NCBI GenBank assembly: GCA_038831005.1
Contig: JAWBKZ010000002.1
Coordinates: 186,001 to 250,000 of the forward strand
Direction: 5' to 3'
Length of the DNA: 64,000 nucleotides
Origin: Ignisphaera sp.
GTDB taxonomy: Archaea; Thermoproteota; Thermoprotei_A; Sulfolobales; Ignisphaeraceae
The first letter of the stretch is position 1. The number at the start of each line of letters is the position of its first letter. The position numbers and the translations under genes are program-made. This document shows positions 55,874 through 64,000 of the stretch, in pieces. The notes beneath the pieces are model-generated. The model worked only from the letters and a program-made list of their open reading frames with translations, was not told the origin of the DNA and ran no database searches.

Positions 55874-57366
55874 AGATACCTATACTCTATGACTTTAAGA
55901 GATCTTTTCTAAGAATATCAACAATAATTATCCTTGTGGTAGCCATAGCTCTAGGGATATCTCTATCTTATCTTACCTACATAATGCTTCTACGGACTCA
56001 ATTAATCAATAGTGTAGCTCTGCACATCGAGAAAGACGGGGAATGCACAATCATAGGAACAATATTTGATAGAAAAGGAACATTAATAGATGGTGAAATA
56101 AACATTATTAGAAACGGTATGACTATCTATAGCACGAGTTCTAGAAAAGGTGTATACATGGCTACTGGTTCTCAATTATGTGGAGAAACTCCTGATTCTA
56201 TAGAGATTAGAACTAATGTAATGAATTTCAATATAACGAGATACCGAGGAGAAAGAATATACCATCTCTACATATCTTTGTCAGGAATAGAGGAGAGATG
56301 GAAAGGAATTGAATTTCCTGAAGATACATTCTTTACTGTTTATGGTTCTCCAGATGCATGGATTTTTGTCAATGATACTATTGCTGTCTTTAAATTATTT
56401 ACCATCAGCAGAAGAACAGGTCATTCAATTCTAATTGTATTGAGCGCAAATATTTCTTCCATAGATCTTAAACCAGATCTACTACTATACTACTCTACAT
56501 ATAGAGCTTTCTTATCAAGTGAAGATAGTTTTAAGAATCTATCTACGAGTTATAGAACTCTAGAGATCAAAAATATTGTTGAGGTCTACCATATTGATCT
56601 AGATCCATACAACGATACAATGATTCTAAGTCTTGAGAAAGAAGGTGCGATAGGTATGAACACTATATCGTATGGTGGAATTAGTTTTGAACAAATGTAT
56701 ATCGAGATGGCTTTAGGATCTGGAGGAATGAATATACTCGTAGCGTTTTTCCCGATAGTCATGATATACCTAGTCAATACACTTTTCGCTAAACCTAAAG
56801 AAAGTGGTGCACTAGAATTCATATTGGCTAGACCTGTAACTAGATTCGATATATACTTACTAAGATATTTATCTGGTGTACTAACAGCTTTATCATCAGC
56901 AACTCTATATGTTGTTTCTATAGCAGTATCTTCTGCAATTATTTTTGGAATAACTCTTGATATAACTAGCTACATAGTCTTAGCACTAGGTTTATCAGCG
57001 TCATTCATAATGTTCTATACATTATGTTATACATTAGCATCAGTAACACGTGGCAAAACCTATTTAGCTACAGCATTAGCTCTATACATACTTTTCGCAT
57101 TTCTCTGGACTTTTATACAATTTGCAATTGCTTTAGCACTAAATATACCGTTAATTGGTAAAGAGTTTACAGAATTTAGTCACAGACTTAACCACATCAA
57201 TCCCATAAACTATATAGATGTGGTCCAATACTTCATAAAATTGAAATACGATCTAACTCAAGAAATCTCTGTAGCTAATCCATACATATCTATTGCTGTA
57301 CCTATAGCATGGATTACAGTACTCTTTATCATAGGTTACAAGATATTTAAGAAAATAGATCTATAA
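55870..57366 (+). CDS. ABC-2 type exporter permease (498 aa)
   Basis: One N-terminal helix, an extracellular domain of about 260 residues with two Cys, then six helices beginning near residue 290. The motif FAKPKESGALEFILARPVTRFDIYLLRY (core SGALEFILARPVTR) is typical of ABC-2 permeases of the NosY/gliding type. Substrate unknown. Confidence 0.9.
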   Translation: MKIPILYDFKRSFLRISTIIILVVAIALGISLSYLTYIMLLRTQLINSVALHIEKDGECTIIGTIFDRKGTLIDGEINIIRNGMTIYSTSSRKGVYMATGSQLCGETPDSIEIRTNVMNFNITRYRGERIYHLYISLSGIEERWKGIEFPEDTFFTVYGSPDAWIFVNDTIAVFKLFTISRRTGHSILIVLSANISSIDLKPDLLLYYSTYRAFLSSEDSFKNLSTSYRTLEIKNIVEVYHIDLDPYNDTMILSLEKEGAIGMNTISYGGISFEQMYIEMALGSGGMNILVAFFPIVMIYLVNTLFAKPKESGALEFILARPVTRFDIYLLRYLSGVLTALSSATLYVVSIAVSSAIIFGITLDITSYIVLALGLSASFIMFYTLCYTLASVTRGKTYLATALALYILFAFLWTFIQFAIALALNIPLIGKEFTEFSHRLNHINPINYIDVVQYFIKLKYDLTQEISVANPYISIAVPIAWITVLFIIGYKIFKKIDL

Positions 57367-57894
57367 CAATTATATATGATTATCAATATCACCCTAAATT
57401 ATAGGGAACTGGTTATAGGGGTTCATTAGAATGTATATCTCGAAGATAGTGAAAACATTTTATGGCTTATATTAAATCTTTAAATATTCAGATACATAGA
57501 TATCTAGGAATAATGTGGTTATAAAAATCTGTTCCACAAGTATCGTAAGGACGATCTCTATATAGACTGCAGTTTATATAGCATCCCAATATATTGCTAG
57601 AACTAGTGTGTAACCAAGATACTGGATGTGTTAAACTTTCTTTTAGAATTTTGATAAGCGCTAGAAGAGACTCTAGCTCTATTAGATACTTCGTGTTTCT
57701 ATAGGTTCATTCTCTATGTTTTAGCTAAACAGTTCTCGTGTAGCATCTAATGTATATTAAGATGATCATCAAGTATAATGGCACTACTATTGATTATCGA
57801 TATAGGTTATATTTTTGTAGATACACTCTAGTTCCACAGCAATTTTAGAAGAACGCAGATTTTTAATGTAGACTAGATATATCTCGGTGATTGA
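57367..57894. other. Gene-free region
   Basis: About 530 bp, AT-rich, with short stop-filled frames only. TTTTTAATG near 57860 could be the TATA element for nnr. Confidence 0.4.
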
Positions 57895-59496
57895 ATGTTG
57901 TCAAAATATGTGTTGAAGATCTGTAGTGTTGAAGAGATGAAGAGAATTGATGAAGATACTGCAAAAATTTGTGGTATAGATCATCTTCTGCTTATGGAGG
58001 ATGCAGGTTCAGCTGTTTTCTCGGCTATAGTTAAGGAAATTGGTGATGTTCTTTATAAGAGATTTCTTGTTGTAGCTGGTACAGGAAATAATGGTGGTGA
58101 TGCTCTTGTTGCTGGTAGAAGGATCTACTCAGCTGGAGGAGATGTGAAGGTGGTTGTTGTTGGTGATGTTTCGAGAGCTACTGAGTTATGTAGAAAGAAT
58201 CTAGAGCTTGTTAAGGCCTTGGGTATAGAGGTTGTAAATGTGTCTACTTCAGAAGAATTGGATAGATTGAGGAAACTTCTTGATTGGTGTGAATATGTGG
58301 TTGTAGGTCTTATAGGTATAGGTTTGAGGGGAGAGGTGAGGGGTCTATATAGAGAGGTTATAGAGGAGATAAATAGGTGGGGCAAACCTGTCGTAAGTAT
58401 CGATATTCCTTCTGGTATCGATGGAAATAACGGGCTTGTTAGAGGTGTTGCTATTAAATCTTGGCTAACTGTTACATTGGGTCTACCTAAGTATGGAAAC
58501 ATTCTGTATCCTGGATACAGTTACTGTGGTAAGCTGTATGTATCTTTTCTATCGTATCCACGTAACCTTCTAGAAGATATAAAGACAGAACTGAATACAC
58601 CTATACAACCTCCAGAAAGAGTTAAGTGGGGACATAAAGGTGTGTTTGGGAAGTTTCTAGCTGTTGCTGGTTCTAGATATTACTATGGTGCACCATACTA
58701 TGTATCTTACTCTTTTCTTAAAGCAGGTGGAGGTTACTCTAGATTAGCTACACCTAAATCAGTTGTACCATATATTGCTGCTAGATGTAGTGAGGTAGTT
58801 TATATACCTCTTGAAGAAACAGCTGAAGGATCTATAGCTCTCAGTAATCTCGAACATATTCTGGATATTGTAGAAGAATACAGTATAGATATAGTTGCTG
58901 TAGGTCCTGGTATATCTCTCAATCAAGAATCTCAACAACTTGTCAGAGAACTTATTACACATATAGATAGACCTGTTATAGTTGATGGTGACGGTATAAC
59001 AGCTGTAGCAAGAGATATAGAAATCATTAGGAAGAGGAAAGCACAAACAGTAATAACGCCTCATCTAGCTGAATTCTCTCGTTTGATAGGTCTCGAAATC
59101 AAGAATATCCAAGAAAATCCTATAGGCATTCTTAGAAAATCATGTAGAGAATTAAATGCATATATAGTGCTTAAAGGTGCTCATAGCCTTATAGGGTACC
59201 CAGATGGCTATGTATATATAAATATGACTGGAAACCCCGGAATGGCTAAAGCTGGTTCAGGTGATGTTTTAACAGGAGCTATAGCGGCTATGTATGGTAT
59301 AGGTTATAGAGATATAGGATTGGCAACAAGAATGGGTGTGCTTATACATGGATTAGCAGGTGATTTAGCAGCAGATGATATTGGTGAAGATGGTGTAACA
59401 CCAGACGATATAATGAACTATCTACCTAGAGCTGTGAAACTATTGAGAGAGAATCATAGAGCTATAATAGATAGATACTTCCCCAAACTTGTTTGA
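57895..59496 (+). CDS. nnr: Bifunctional NAD(P)H-hydrate repair enzyme (epimerase + dehydratase)
   Basis: Repairs hydrated NAD(P)H. Residues 1-220 are the YjeF_N epimerase with GTGNNGGDALVAGR (about 62-75) and SIDIPSGIDGNNG; from about 245 the ADP/ATP-dependent dehydratase domain follows with VAVGPGIS, VITPHLAEFSRL and the GNPGMAKAGSGDVLTG nucleotide loop. Length (533 aa) is normal for the fused form. A mobA-like gene follows after 20 bp. Confidence 0.95.
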   Translation: MLSKYVLKICSVEEMKRIDEDTAKICGIDHLLLMEDAGSAVFSAIVKEIGDVLYKRFLVVAGTGNNGGDALVAGRRIYSAGGDVKVVVVGDVSRATELCRKNLELVKALGIEVVNVSTSEELDRLRKLLDWCEYVVVGLIGIGLRGEVRGLYREVIEEINRWGKPVVSIDIPSGIDGNNGLVRGVAIKSWLTVTLGLPKYGNILYPGYSYCGKLYVSFLSYPRNLLEDIKTELNTPIQPPERVKWGHKGVFGKFLAVAGSRYYYGAPYYVSYSFLKAGGGYSRLATPKSVVPYIAARCSEVVYIPLEETAEGSIALSNLEHILDIVEEYSIDIVAVGPGISLNQESQQLVRELITHIDRPVIVDGDGITAVARDIEIIRKRKAQTVITPHLAEFSRLIGLEIKNIQENPIGILRKSCRELNAYIVLKGAHSLIGYPDGYVYINMTGNPGMAKAGSGDVLTGAIAAMYGIGYRDIGLATRMGVLIHGLAGDLAADDIGEDGVTPDDIMNYLPRAVKLLRENHRAIIDRYFPKLV

Positions 59497-59516
59497 TGAA
59501 CCCATAGAGTGGTTTA

Positions 59517-60098
59517 ATGATATCTGTAGCTGTTTTAGCTGGAGGAAGCTCCACTAGATTCTTTGTGAATAAGCTCTTCTATCCTTTTAAAGGTAGACCT
59601 CTGATTATGTACATAATTGAGCGCCTTGGATTATGTAGAAACGTTATGAAGGTTATAGCCATAGCTTCCCCATATAATGTACATAATCTAGTCGATCTAG
59701 GTGTAGAGACAGTTGTAGACAATCTGTGTATAGGACCTATTGGAGGTATATATATAGCCACAAAGATGTTTAATAGAGTTCTTGTTATAGGAGGTGATAT
59801 GCCTAACATTAGCTGTAGCTATATAGAGAAGATAGATGAATTATGTGTTAAAGATGCCTATGCATGTATACCAACTTGGGGAGGAGTATATATGGAGCCT
59901 CTTGCAGCAATATACACCAATAAGATAACTAATATAATTGAATACGGTATAGCAAGTACTGAATACAGTATACAGAGACTGTTAAGGAAACTTAAAGTAG
60001 ATGTACAGTTCATACATATAGATACAGAATTAAGCGAGTATAGAGAGGTCTTTAGAAGTATCAATACTCTAGAAGATATAGAAGAGATAATGGGTTAA
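59517..60098 (+). CDS. mobA: MobA-like nucleotidyltransferase
   Basis: A 193-aa NTP-transferase. The signature LAGGSSTRF (7-15) with NKLFYPFKGRPLI, the metal-binding VIGGDMPNIS and the PLAAIYTNK segment match MobA, which attaches GMP to molybdopterin. It would complement the MoaD-MoaE fusion elsewhere in the window. The Lys of the consensus LAGGxSxRMGxDK is shifted to NKL. Confidence 0.85.
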   Translation: MISVAVLAGGSSTRFFVNKLFYPFKGRPLIMYIIERLGLCRNVMKVIAIASPYNVHNLVDLGVETVVDNLCIGPIGGIYIATKMFNRVLVIGGDMPNISCSYIEKIDELCVKDAYACIPTWGGVYMEPLAAIYTNKITNIIEYGIASTEYSIQRLLRKLKVDVQFIHIDTELSEYREVFRSINTLEDIEEIMG

Positions 60099-60213
60099 GA
60101 AGCATTCAAGATATAGTGGATAGGCAAAATCGTGATATGTATACTAATAATCTTCGCTCTATGCATAATCATGTTAAATATTAATTGTATCTGGTATCCA
60201 GCTAGCATCATCC

Positions 60214-61584
60214 TCATTGTTTTTTCTCTAGAAGTGCGTAAAAGAATCCGTTGACAGAATGTCTATGAGGCCACGCTCTCATTGTGCCTTTGAGAAAGCC
60301 GGGATCGAAGGGTCTAGTTAATGGTATAAGAAACACTTTATCGCTATATCTATCAAGAATGTATCTAATAACGTCTTCACCTTCTTCTCTAAATATAGAA
60401 CATACAGTATACAGTATTCTTCCACCAGGTTTCACAAGCTTTATAGCTGTCTCTAGAAGCTCTATCTGAAGTCTCTGAACATCATCTATTCTTTCATAGA
60501 CAACTCTCCACCTAACTTCATGATTCTTCGCTATAGTTCCTGTAGATGTGCAAGGAGGATCAACAAGAACTTTGTCTGCCACATCTTCACCAATTATTTT
60601 TGAAGCTTTTCTTCCATCCTCTTCATACACCTTAACAATATCTATTCCTGTTTTATTCAGAAGCTTCTTCATCCTGGCTATCCTATTCTTATCTATATCG
60701 AAAGCATATATAGTTCCATTATTATTCATAAGCTCAGCCATATACTCAGTCTTTCCTCCTGGTGCAGCACATAGATCTACAACTATTTCACCTGGTTTTG
60801 GATCAAGTACAATAGAGGCTACAGCTGATGCCTCATCTTGAATAACTATCTTACCCTCATTGAATAGCCTAGATCTATTGAAATCATAAGGCCCTCTAAA
60901 CTTCACTACAGTTGGTACATATCTACCTACTACTGGTTCTAAACCTTCTTCTCTAAGTGTTTTAACAACTTCATCAACCGATGCTTTGAGTATATTGACT
61001 CTAACACTTATCGGAGGAACTCTGTTTACAGCTTGAAGAAACTTCTTTGTCTCTTCTCTGCCCATAAGCTCTACAAGCTTCTTTATAATGAATTCAGAAA
61101 CTAGGTATCTATATTCCCATTTAAGGTAGAGATCTCTAGGTTCATATCTATAGGTAGCTAATCGGTCAACAAGTTTCCAGAAGTACATACCCACATAAGG
61201 GTGTGTAATATTGGATAGAAAACTAGCTACAGGTCCCTTCAAATACTTTATAAACAGATTTCTAGTATCTCTATCTCTATCTCTAACGAATTTCTCGAAA
61301 ACGAGTAGCTCTATAGCTACTCTTAAAGCAGCTCTTAACCAAGGATCTAGTACAGCTATATCACTAACATTGGTAAACTCTATAGCTATTCTATCTATTA
61401 TACCCATACGTCTCCATATATCGTAGAATATAGCTGTCAAGATTCTATCTTTATATGTACCAGCGATACCTTCTTCCTCGAATACCTTTCTTTTAGCTTG
61501 TTGACTAGGCTTTACTTCTTCACCATATCTAGTAGCTTTAATAAGGGCAATGATATCTCTCGGAACTATTGTTATAATACTCAT
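60214..61584 (-). CDS. NSUN/RsmB-type RNA (cytosine-5) methyltransferase
   Basis: A 456-aa enzyme with an N-terminal NusB-like helical domain (about 1-150), and a SAM-dependent catalytic domain. SAM site DLCAAPGGKTEYM, motif IV DPPCTSTG with the release Cys and motif VI CSIFREEGED with the nucleophile Cys are all there. The substrate may be rRNA or tRNA. Monocistronic; convergent with the mobA-like gene. Confidence 0.93.
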   Translation of the reverse strand: MSIITIVPRDIIALIKATRYGEEVKPSQQAKRKVFEEEGIAGTYKDRILTAIFYDIWRRMGIIDRIAIEFTNVSDIAVLDPWLRAALRVAIELLVFEKFVRDRDRDTRNLFIKYLKGPVASFLSNITHPYVGMYFWKLVDRLATYRYEPRDLYLKWEYRYLVSEFIIKKLVELMGREETKKFLQAVNRVPPISVRVNILKASVDEVVKTLREEGLEPVVGRYVPTVVKFRGPYDFNRSRLFNEGKIVIQDEASAVASIVLDPKPGEIVVDLCAAPGGKTEYMAELMNNNGTIYAFDIDKNRIARMKKLLNKTGIDIVKVYEEDGRKASKIIGEDVADKVLVDPPCTSTGTIAKNHEVRWRVVYERIDDVQRLQIELLETAIKLVKPGGRILYTVCSIFREEGEDVIRYILDRYSDKVFLIPLTRPFDPGFLKGTMRAWPHRHSVNGFFYALLEKKQ

Positions 61585-61730
61585 ACCTCATCATCTGTAC
61601 TACAGCATCTCCTGCACTATCTATATATCGATCTAAAGTTTTGTGGATTACGTAGATTTAACGTTTTTAAAATGTTTTTATATTCATAAACAGATTTATT
61701 CTGGAGTTCTACAACATTTGCGGAAGAATT

Positions 61731-62939
61731 ATGATAGACTATAAAAAGTATAGATCAAGAGATGGAGAACATGTAGCTTCAATAGTAGCTAGATACTCGC
61801 TTCAGTTTCTAGAAGATAAATCGATAATAAGTTTTGCTGGAGGGTTACCAGATCCCTCCACATTTCCTATAGTAGAGCTCAAGAGGATAGTGATAGAGGT
61901 TCTAGAGAGTTATGGAGCTGATGCTCTTCAGTATATGCCAAGTAGAGGTATATCGATATACATGAATGAGTTAGTAGACTTTCTCTATAGGACGCGGGGA
62001 ATAAAGGCATCGCTAGAGAATGTTTTAGTGACAACAGGTTCTCAACAAGCCATAGATATTGTGGCTAGAATGTATTTAGATGAAAACGATGTGGTTGTTG
62101 TTGAGGAGCCTACCTATATAGCTGCACTTAATGTATTTAGAGCTAGAAAACCTAGGTTCATTGGTATTCCAATAGATGATGAAGGTATGAAGACAGAAAT
62201 TCTTGTAGAAAAACTTAGGAGGCTTAGATCCGATGGAGATAAGGTTAAGATCGTCTACACAGTTCCTACAGCTCAAAACCCATCGGGTGTAACACTATCT
62301 ATTGAGAGAAGAAAGCATCTAATTGAGCTTGCTGAAGAATTTGATTTCCTGATAATCGAAGATGATGCATATGGTTTAGTGATATTTGATGAAGGTACCT
62401 CAGTCCCCCCACTCTACACACTAGATAGATCTGGAAGAGTTATCTACATAGGTTCATTAAGTAAGGTACTGACACCAGGTCTTAGACTAGGTCATATCAT
62501 AGCAGCTAAAGAAGTTATAGATAGTCTCGAGACGTTTAAACAGATAGCAGATCTACATACACCTTCATTCAATCAATACATAGCTGCTTTTGCGTTGAGG
62601 GAAAGAATCATAGAGAAGAATATAGAGAAGATAAAGTCTATCTATAGATTAAAGAGAAACACAATGATAGAATCCATAGAGGAGTACTTTCCAAAAGAAG
62701 CTTGGTGGACAAAACCTATAGGAGGTATGTTTGTATGGGTTAAACTCAATAGAGATATAGATACAGAGAAACTTCTACCTAAGGCATTCAGTAGAGGCGT
62801 TCTCTATGTACCTGGAAAAGGGTTCTACCACAACGAAAATGGTCACGATACAATGAGACTCAACTTCACATACCCAACAGTTGAACAGATAAGAATAGGG
62901 ATAGAGAGATTATCAGAAGTAATCAGAAACGAAGAATAA
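61731..62939 (+). CDS. PLP-dependent aminotransferase (class I fold, 2-aminoadipate-type)
   Basis: A 402-aa fold-type I aminotransferase. It has ISFAGGLPDPSTFP at the N-terminus (typical of the LysN / MocR-domain group), TTGSQQAIDIVARM, VPTAQNPSGVT, the PLP-contact IEDDAYG and the Schiff-base Lys in GSLSKVLTPGLRLG. LysN-like enzymes act on 2-aminoadipate or aromatic amino acids. No lysine-pathway genes are near. Confidence 0.92.
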   Translation: MIDYKKYRSRDGEHVASIVARYSLQFLEDKSIISFAGGLPDPSTFPIVELKRIVIEVLESYGADALQYMPSRGISIYMNELVDFLYRTRGIKASLENVLVTTGSQQAIDIVARMYLDENDVVVVEEPTYIAALNVFRARKPRFIGIPIDDEGMKTEILVEKLRRLRSDGDKVKIVYTVPTAQNPSGVTLSIERRKHLIELAEEFDFLIIEDDAYGLVIFDEGTSVPPLYTLDRSGRVIYIGSLSKVLTPGLRLGHIIAAKEVIDSLETFKQIADLHTPSFNQYIAAFALRERIIEKNIEKIKSIYRLKRNTMIESIEEYFPKEAWWTKPIGGMFVWVKLNRDIDTEKLLPKAFSRGVLYVPGKGFYHNENGHDTMRLNFTYPTVEQIRIGIERLSEVIRNEE

Positions 62940-63012
62940 TTTGAGAAAAAGTCTATAGCCAAAGATCTACAAAAATTTAACTCACACAATCTCACTACTC
63001 TTTTGACGAGTT

Positions 63013-63459
63013 TTAGCGTATCATGCTACTATCTATCTTTATTAGACCCATGTTCTCAGCTATTTCTAGAATCCATCCAGCAATATCTCTAGCCACAATA
63101 TCTACAGCAATCTCTTCATCAATATCGCTACCTAAAGCCTCTCTAACAGCCTCTTTAGCAGCTTCTCTATGCACTCTAGCCACAATTCTAGCAATAAGCT
63201 CTTCTAAAACATCTAAAAACTTTTTTCTACCAGAGGATACAAGCCTCACAACAAAATCCATATCACTTGAACTCGGTAAATACAGAGATTTATCTACCCC
63301 CATCTTCTCTAACAAATCAAAATACTTCTCCAATACTGTATAGTTCTTAACAAGCTTACCTGAAGACATAAACAACAACAATAGATCCCATTGAAAGATA
63401 GATGAATCTAGAGCTAATAAATATGCATGAACCGGTAAAAAGAAAATATTTTTAAACAT
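63013..63459 (-). CDS. Hypothetical protein (148 aa)
   Basis: Not recognised. The C-terminal two thirds are charged helices: DFVVRLVSSGRKKFLDVLEELIARIVARV is cut here to its core RKKFLDVLEELIA, followed by HREAAKEAVREALGSDIDEE. The N-terminal 30 residues are hydrophobic and may not be translated: an in-frame ATG at 63369 would give a soluble 118-aa protein starting MSSGKLVKN. Start uncertain. Confidence 0.6.
   Translation of the reverse strand: MFKNIFFLPVHAYLLALDSSIFQWDLLLLFMSSGKLVKNYTVLEKYFDLLEKMGVDKSLYLPSSSDMDFVVRLVSSGRKKFLDVLEELIARIVARVHREAAKEAVREALGSDIDEEIAVDIVARDIAGWILEIAENMGLIKIDSSMIR
63449..63457 (+). promoter_or_regulatory. TATA-like box before the candidate ncRNA
   Basis: ATTTTAAAC-type stretch (bases 63449-63457, TTTTTAAAC in part) is centred about 26 nt before the GC-rich island starting near 63479. 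Confidence 0.45.
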
Positions 63460-63478
63460 CAAACCTTAAAAGATAAAG

Positions 63479-63552
63479 TGGGAAGGCTCTCAGACGCTCC
63501 GTAGATACGGAGAGAATGAAGAGAGAAGCCGACGGGGTCGCACACCCCCACA
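63479..63552 (+). ncRNA. Candidate structured RNA (GC-rich island)
   Basis: A 70-nt GC-rich stretch in AT-rich DNA. It holds two perfect hairpins: CTCCG(TA)GA(TA)CGGAG at 63497-63512 and GGGGT-CGCAC-ACCCC at 63534-63548, with GGCTCTC (63485-63491) able to pair with GAGAGAAGCC (63521-63530) to enclose the first. A TATA box lies at the right distance upstream. It matches no tRNA, 5S or C/D box layout I know; an H/ACA-like guide or regulatory RNA is possible. Confidence 0.5.
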
Positions 63553-63684
63553 TACACAATACCTATGTGTCACACACTTATGCAATTCTGTCAAGTATAA
63601 GTTTCCACATTGATACAAAGCTCTATATCACAATATCTATCTATATATCTATCTATAATACTTAACCAGTCTATAGAAAGTAAA

Positions 63685-63695
63685 GTTTATATAAG
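63685..63695 (+). promoter_or_regulatory. TATA-like box of the DUF973 gene
   Basis: GTTTATATAAG is a strong TATA-like box; transcription would start near 63718, 15 nt before the ATG. Confidence 0.5.
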
Positions 63696-63732
63696 AGAAA
63701 CCATAGCTAGATAGAGAGTGAGGTACAGAAAA

Positions 63733-64000
63733 ATGGAATCATCACAATCTTCTGTAAGTACAGAAAGTAAGTCCATAGCTATAGAGGGGCTCAGGAAACT
63801 CAGGACAGGAGCCATAATATTCATAGTAGCAACACTACTGGTAGGTGCCACACTTATAGTGGCAATATCTGCAATACTGGCAACAGCCTTTGCTGAAGGC
63901 GAGACGGGGGTGCTCATGGGTTTAACTACGGTGCTAGGATTAGCTATAGTTGGTTTCATACTGAATTTGGTTGGTCTATTCGGATTTATGATTCCAGGTG
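63733..64000 (+). CDS. DUF973-like membrane protein, N-terminal part (cut by window end)
   Basis: The frame opens at ATG 63733 and is uncut to the window edge. A short Ser-rich start is followed by EGLRKLRTGAIIFIVATLLVG (core EGLRKLRTGA), then at least two more hydrophobic helices. This start is characteristic of DUF973, a family of crenarchaeal polytopic proteins of unknown function. The C-terminal part lies outside the window. Confidence 0.8.
   Translation, partial: MESSQSSVSTESKSIAIEGLRKLRTGAIIFIVATLLVGATLIVAISAILATAFAEGETGVLMGLTTVLGLAIVGFILNLVGLFGFMIPG

Noticed and set aside
1-64000. CRISPR arrays, complete insertion sequences or prophage
   Set aside because: No regularly spaced repeats, no tnpA or integrase and no phage structural genes were seen; only one tnpB fragment.

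Overview
The window is chromosomal DNA of a hyperthermophilic crenarchaeon. It is AT-rich, densely coded on both strands, and carries a TATA-binding protein, a HerA-NurA pair, a CCA-encoding tRNA-Val, archaeal two-subunit fumarase, an Nre protein, Lrp/PadR regulators and many genes whose TATA-like box lies about 25 nt before the start codon, so they are probably leaderless. An Ignisphaera-like member of the Desulfurococcales is my best guess; this is inference from gene content and composition, not a database match.

Layout. 1-4.9 kb: end of deoC, a small unknown gene, a large SF2 helicase and an Lrp-family regulator. 4.9-10.8 kb: a divergent MoxR / DUF58 / DUF4129-like / DUF4350-like envelope module that includes an easily missed 54-codon membrane gene. 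10.9-19.2 kb: DUF72 protein, PadR-controlled drug-type ABC exporter, metallo-beta-lactamase-fold hydrolase, MFS carrier and an ECF vitamin-type importer. 19.4-25.7 kb: phosphoesterase, TBP (without a canonical start codon), HerA-NurA, a GNAT acetyltransferase and a KaiC-like ATPase. 25.9-27.5 kb: tRNA-Val and three genes of unknown function.

28.2-32.5 kb is the most unusual stretch. An ABC exporter operon (ATPase, permease) ends in a translationally coupled 26-aa peptide with a Cys/Thr/Ser tail. Divergent to it, beyond a truncated tnpB, is a YcaO protein whose last residues form PxPxP, the C-terminal signature of azoline-forming YcaO cyclodehydratases. A Cys/Trp-rich decayed frame follows. 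Together these look like a minimal, possibly undescribed archaeal thiazole/oxazole peptide (RiPP) locus.

32.8-35.6 kb: malic enzyme and fumarase alpha/beta (fumarate to malate to pyruvate). 35.9-38.4 kb: a membrane-anchored winged-helix regulator beside a secreted coiled-coil protein. 38.5-42.9 kb: Nre protein and a metal (Zn/Mn-type) ABC importer with a NikR-like regulator and twin palindromic operators in the divergent promoter. 43-54.2 kb: VTT membrane protein, MoaD-MoaE fusion, a regulator with a substrate-binding-protein-like domain, a DUF3311/SSS symporter pair, a RACo-like corrinoid activator and a complete BMP-family (nucleoside-type) ABC importer. 54.9-64 kb: ABC-2 exporter, Nnr, MobA-like transferase, NSUN-type RNA methyltransferase, aminotransferase, an unknown gene, a GC-rich candidate structured RNA and the start of a DUF973 membrane protein.
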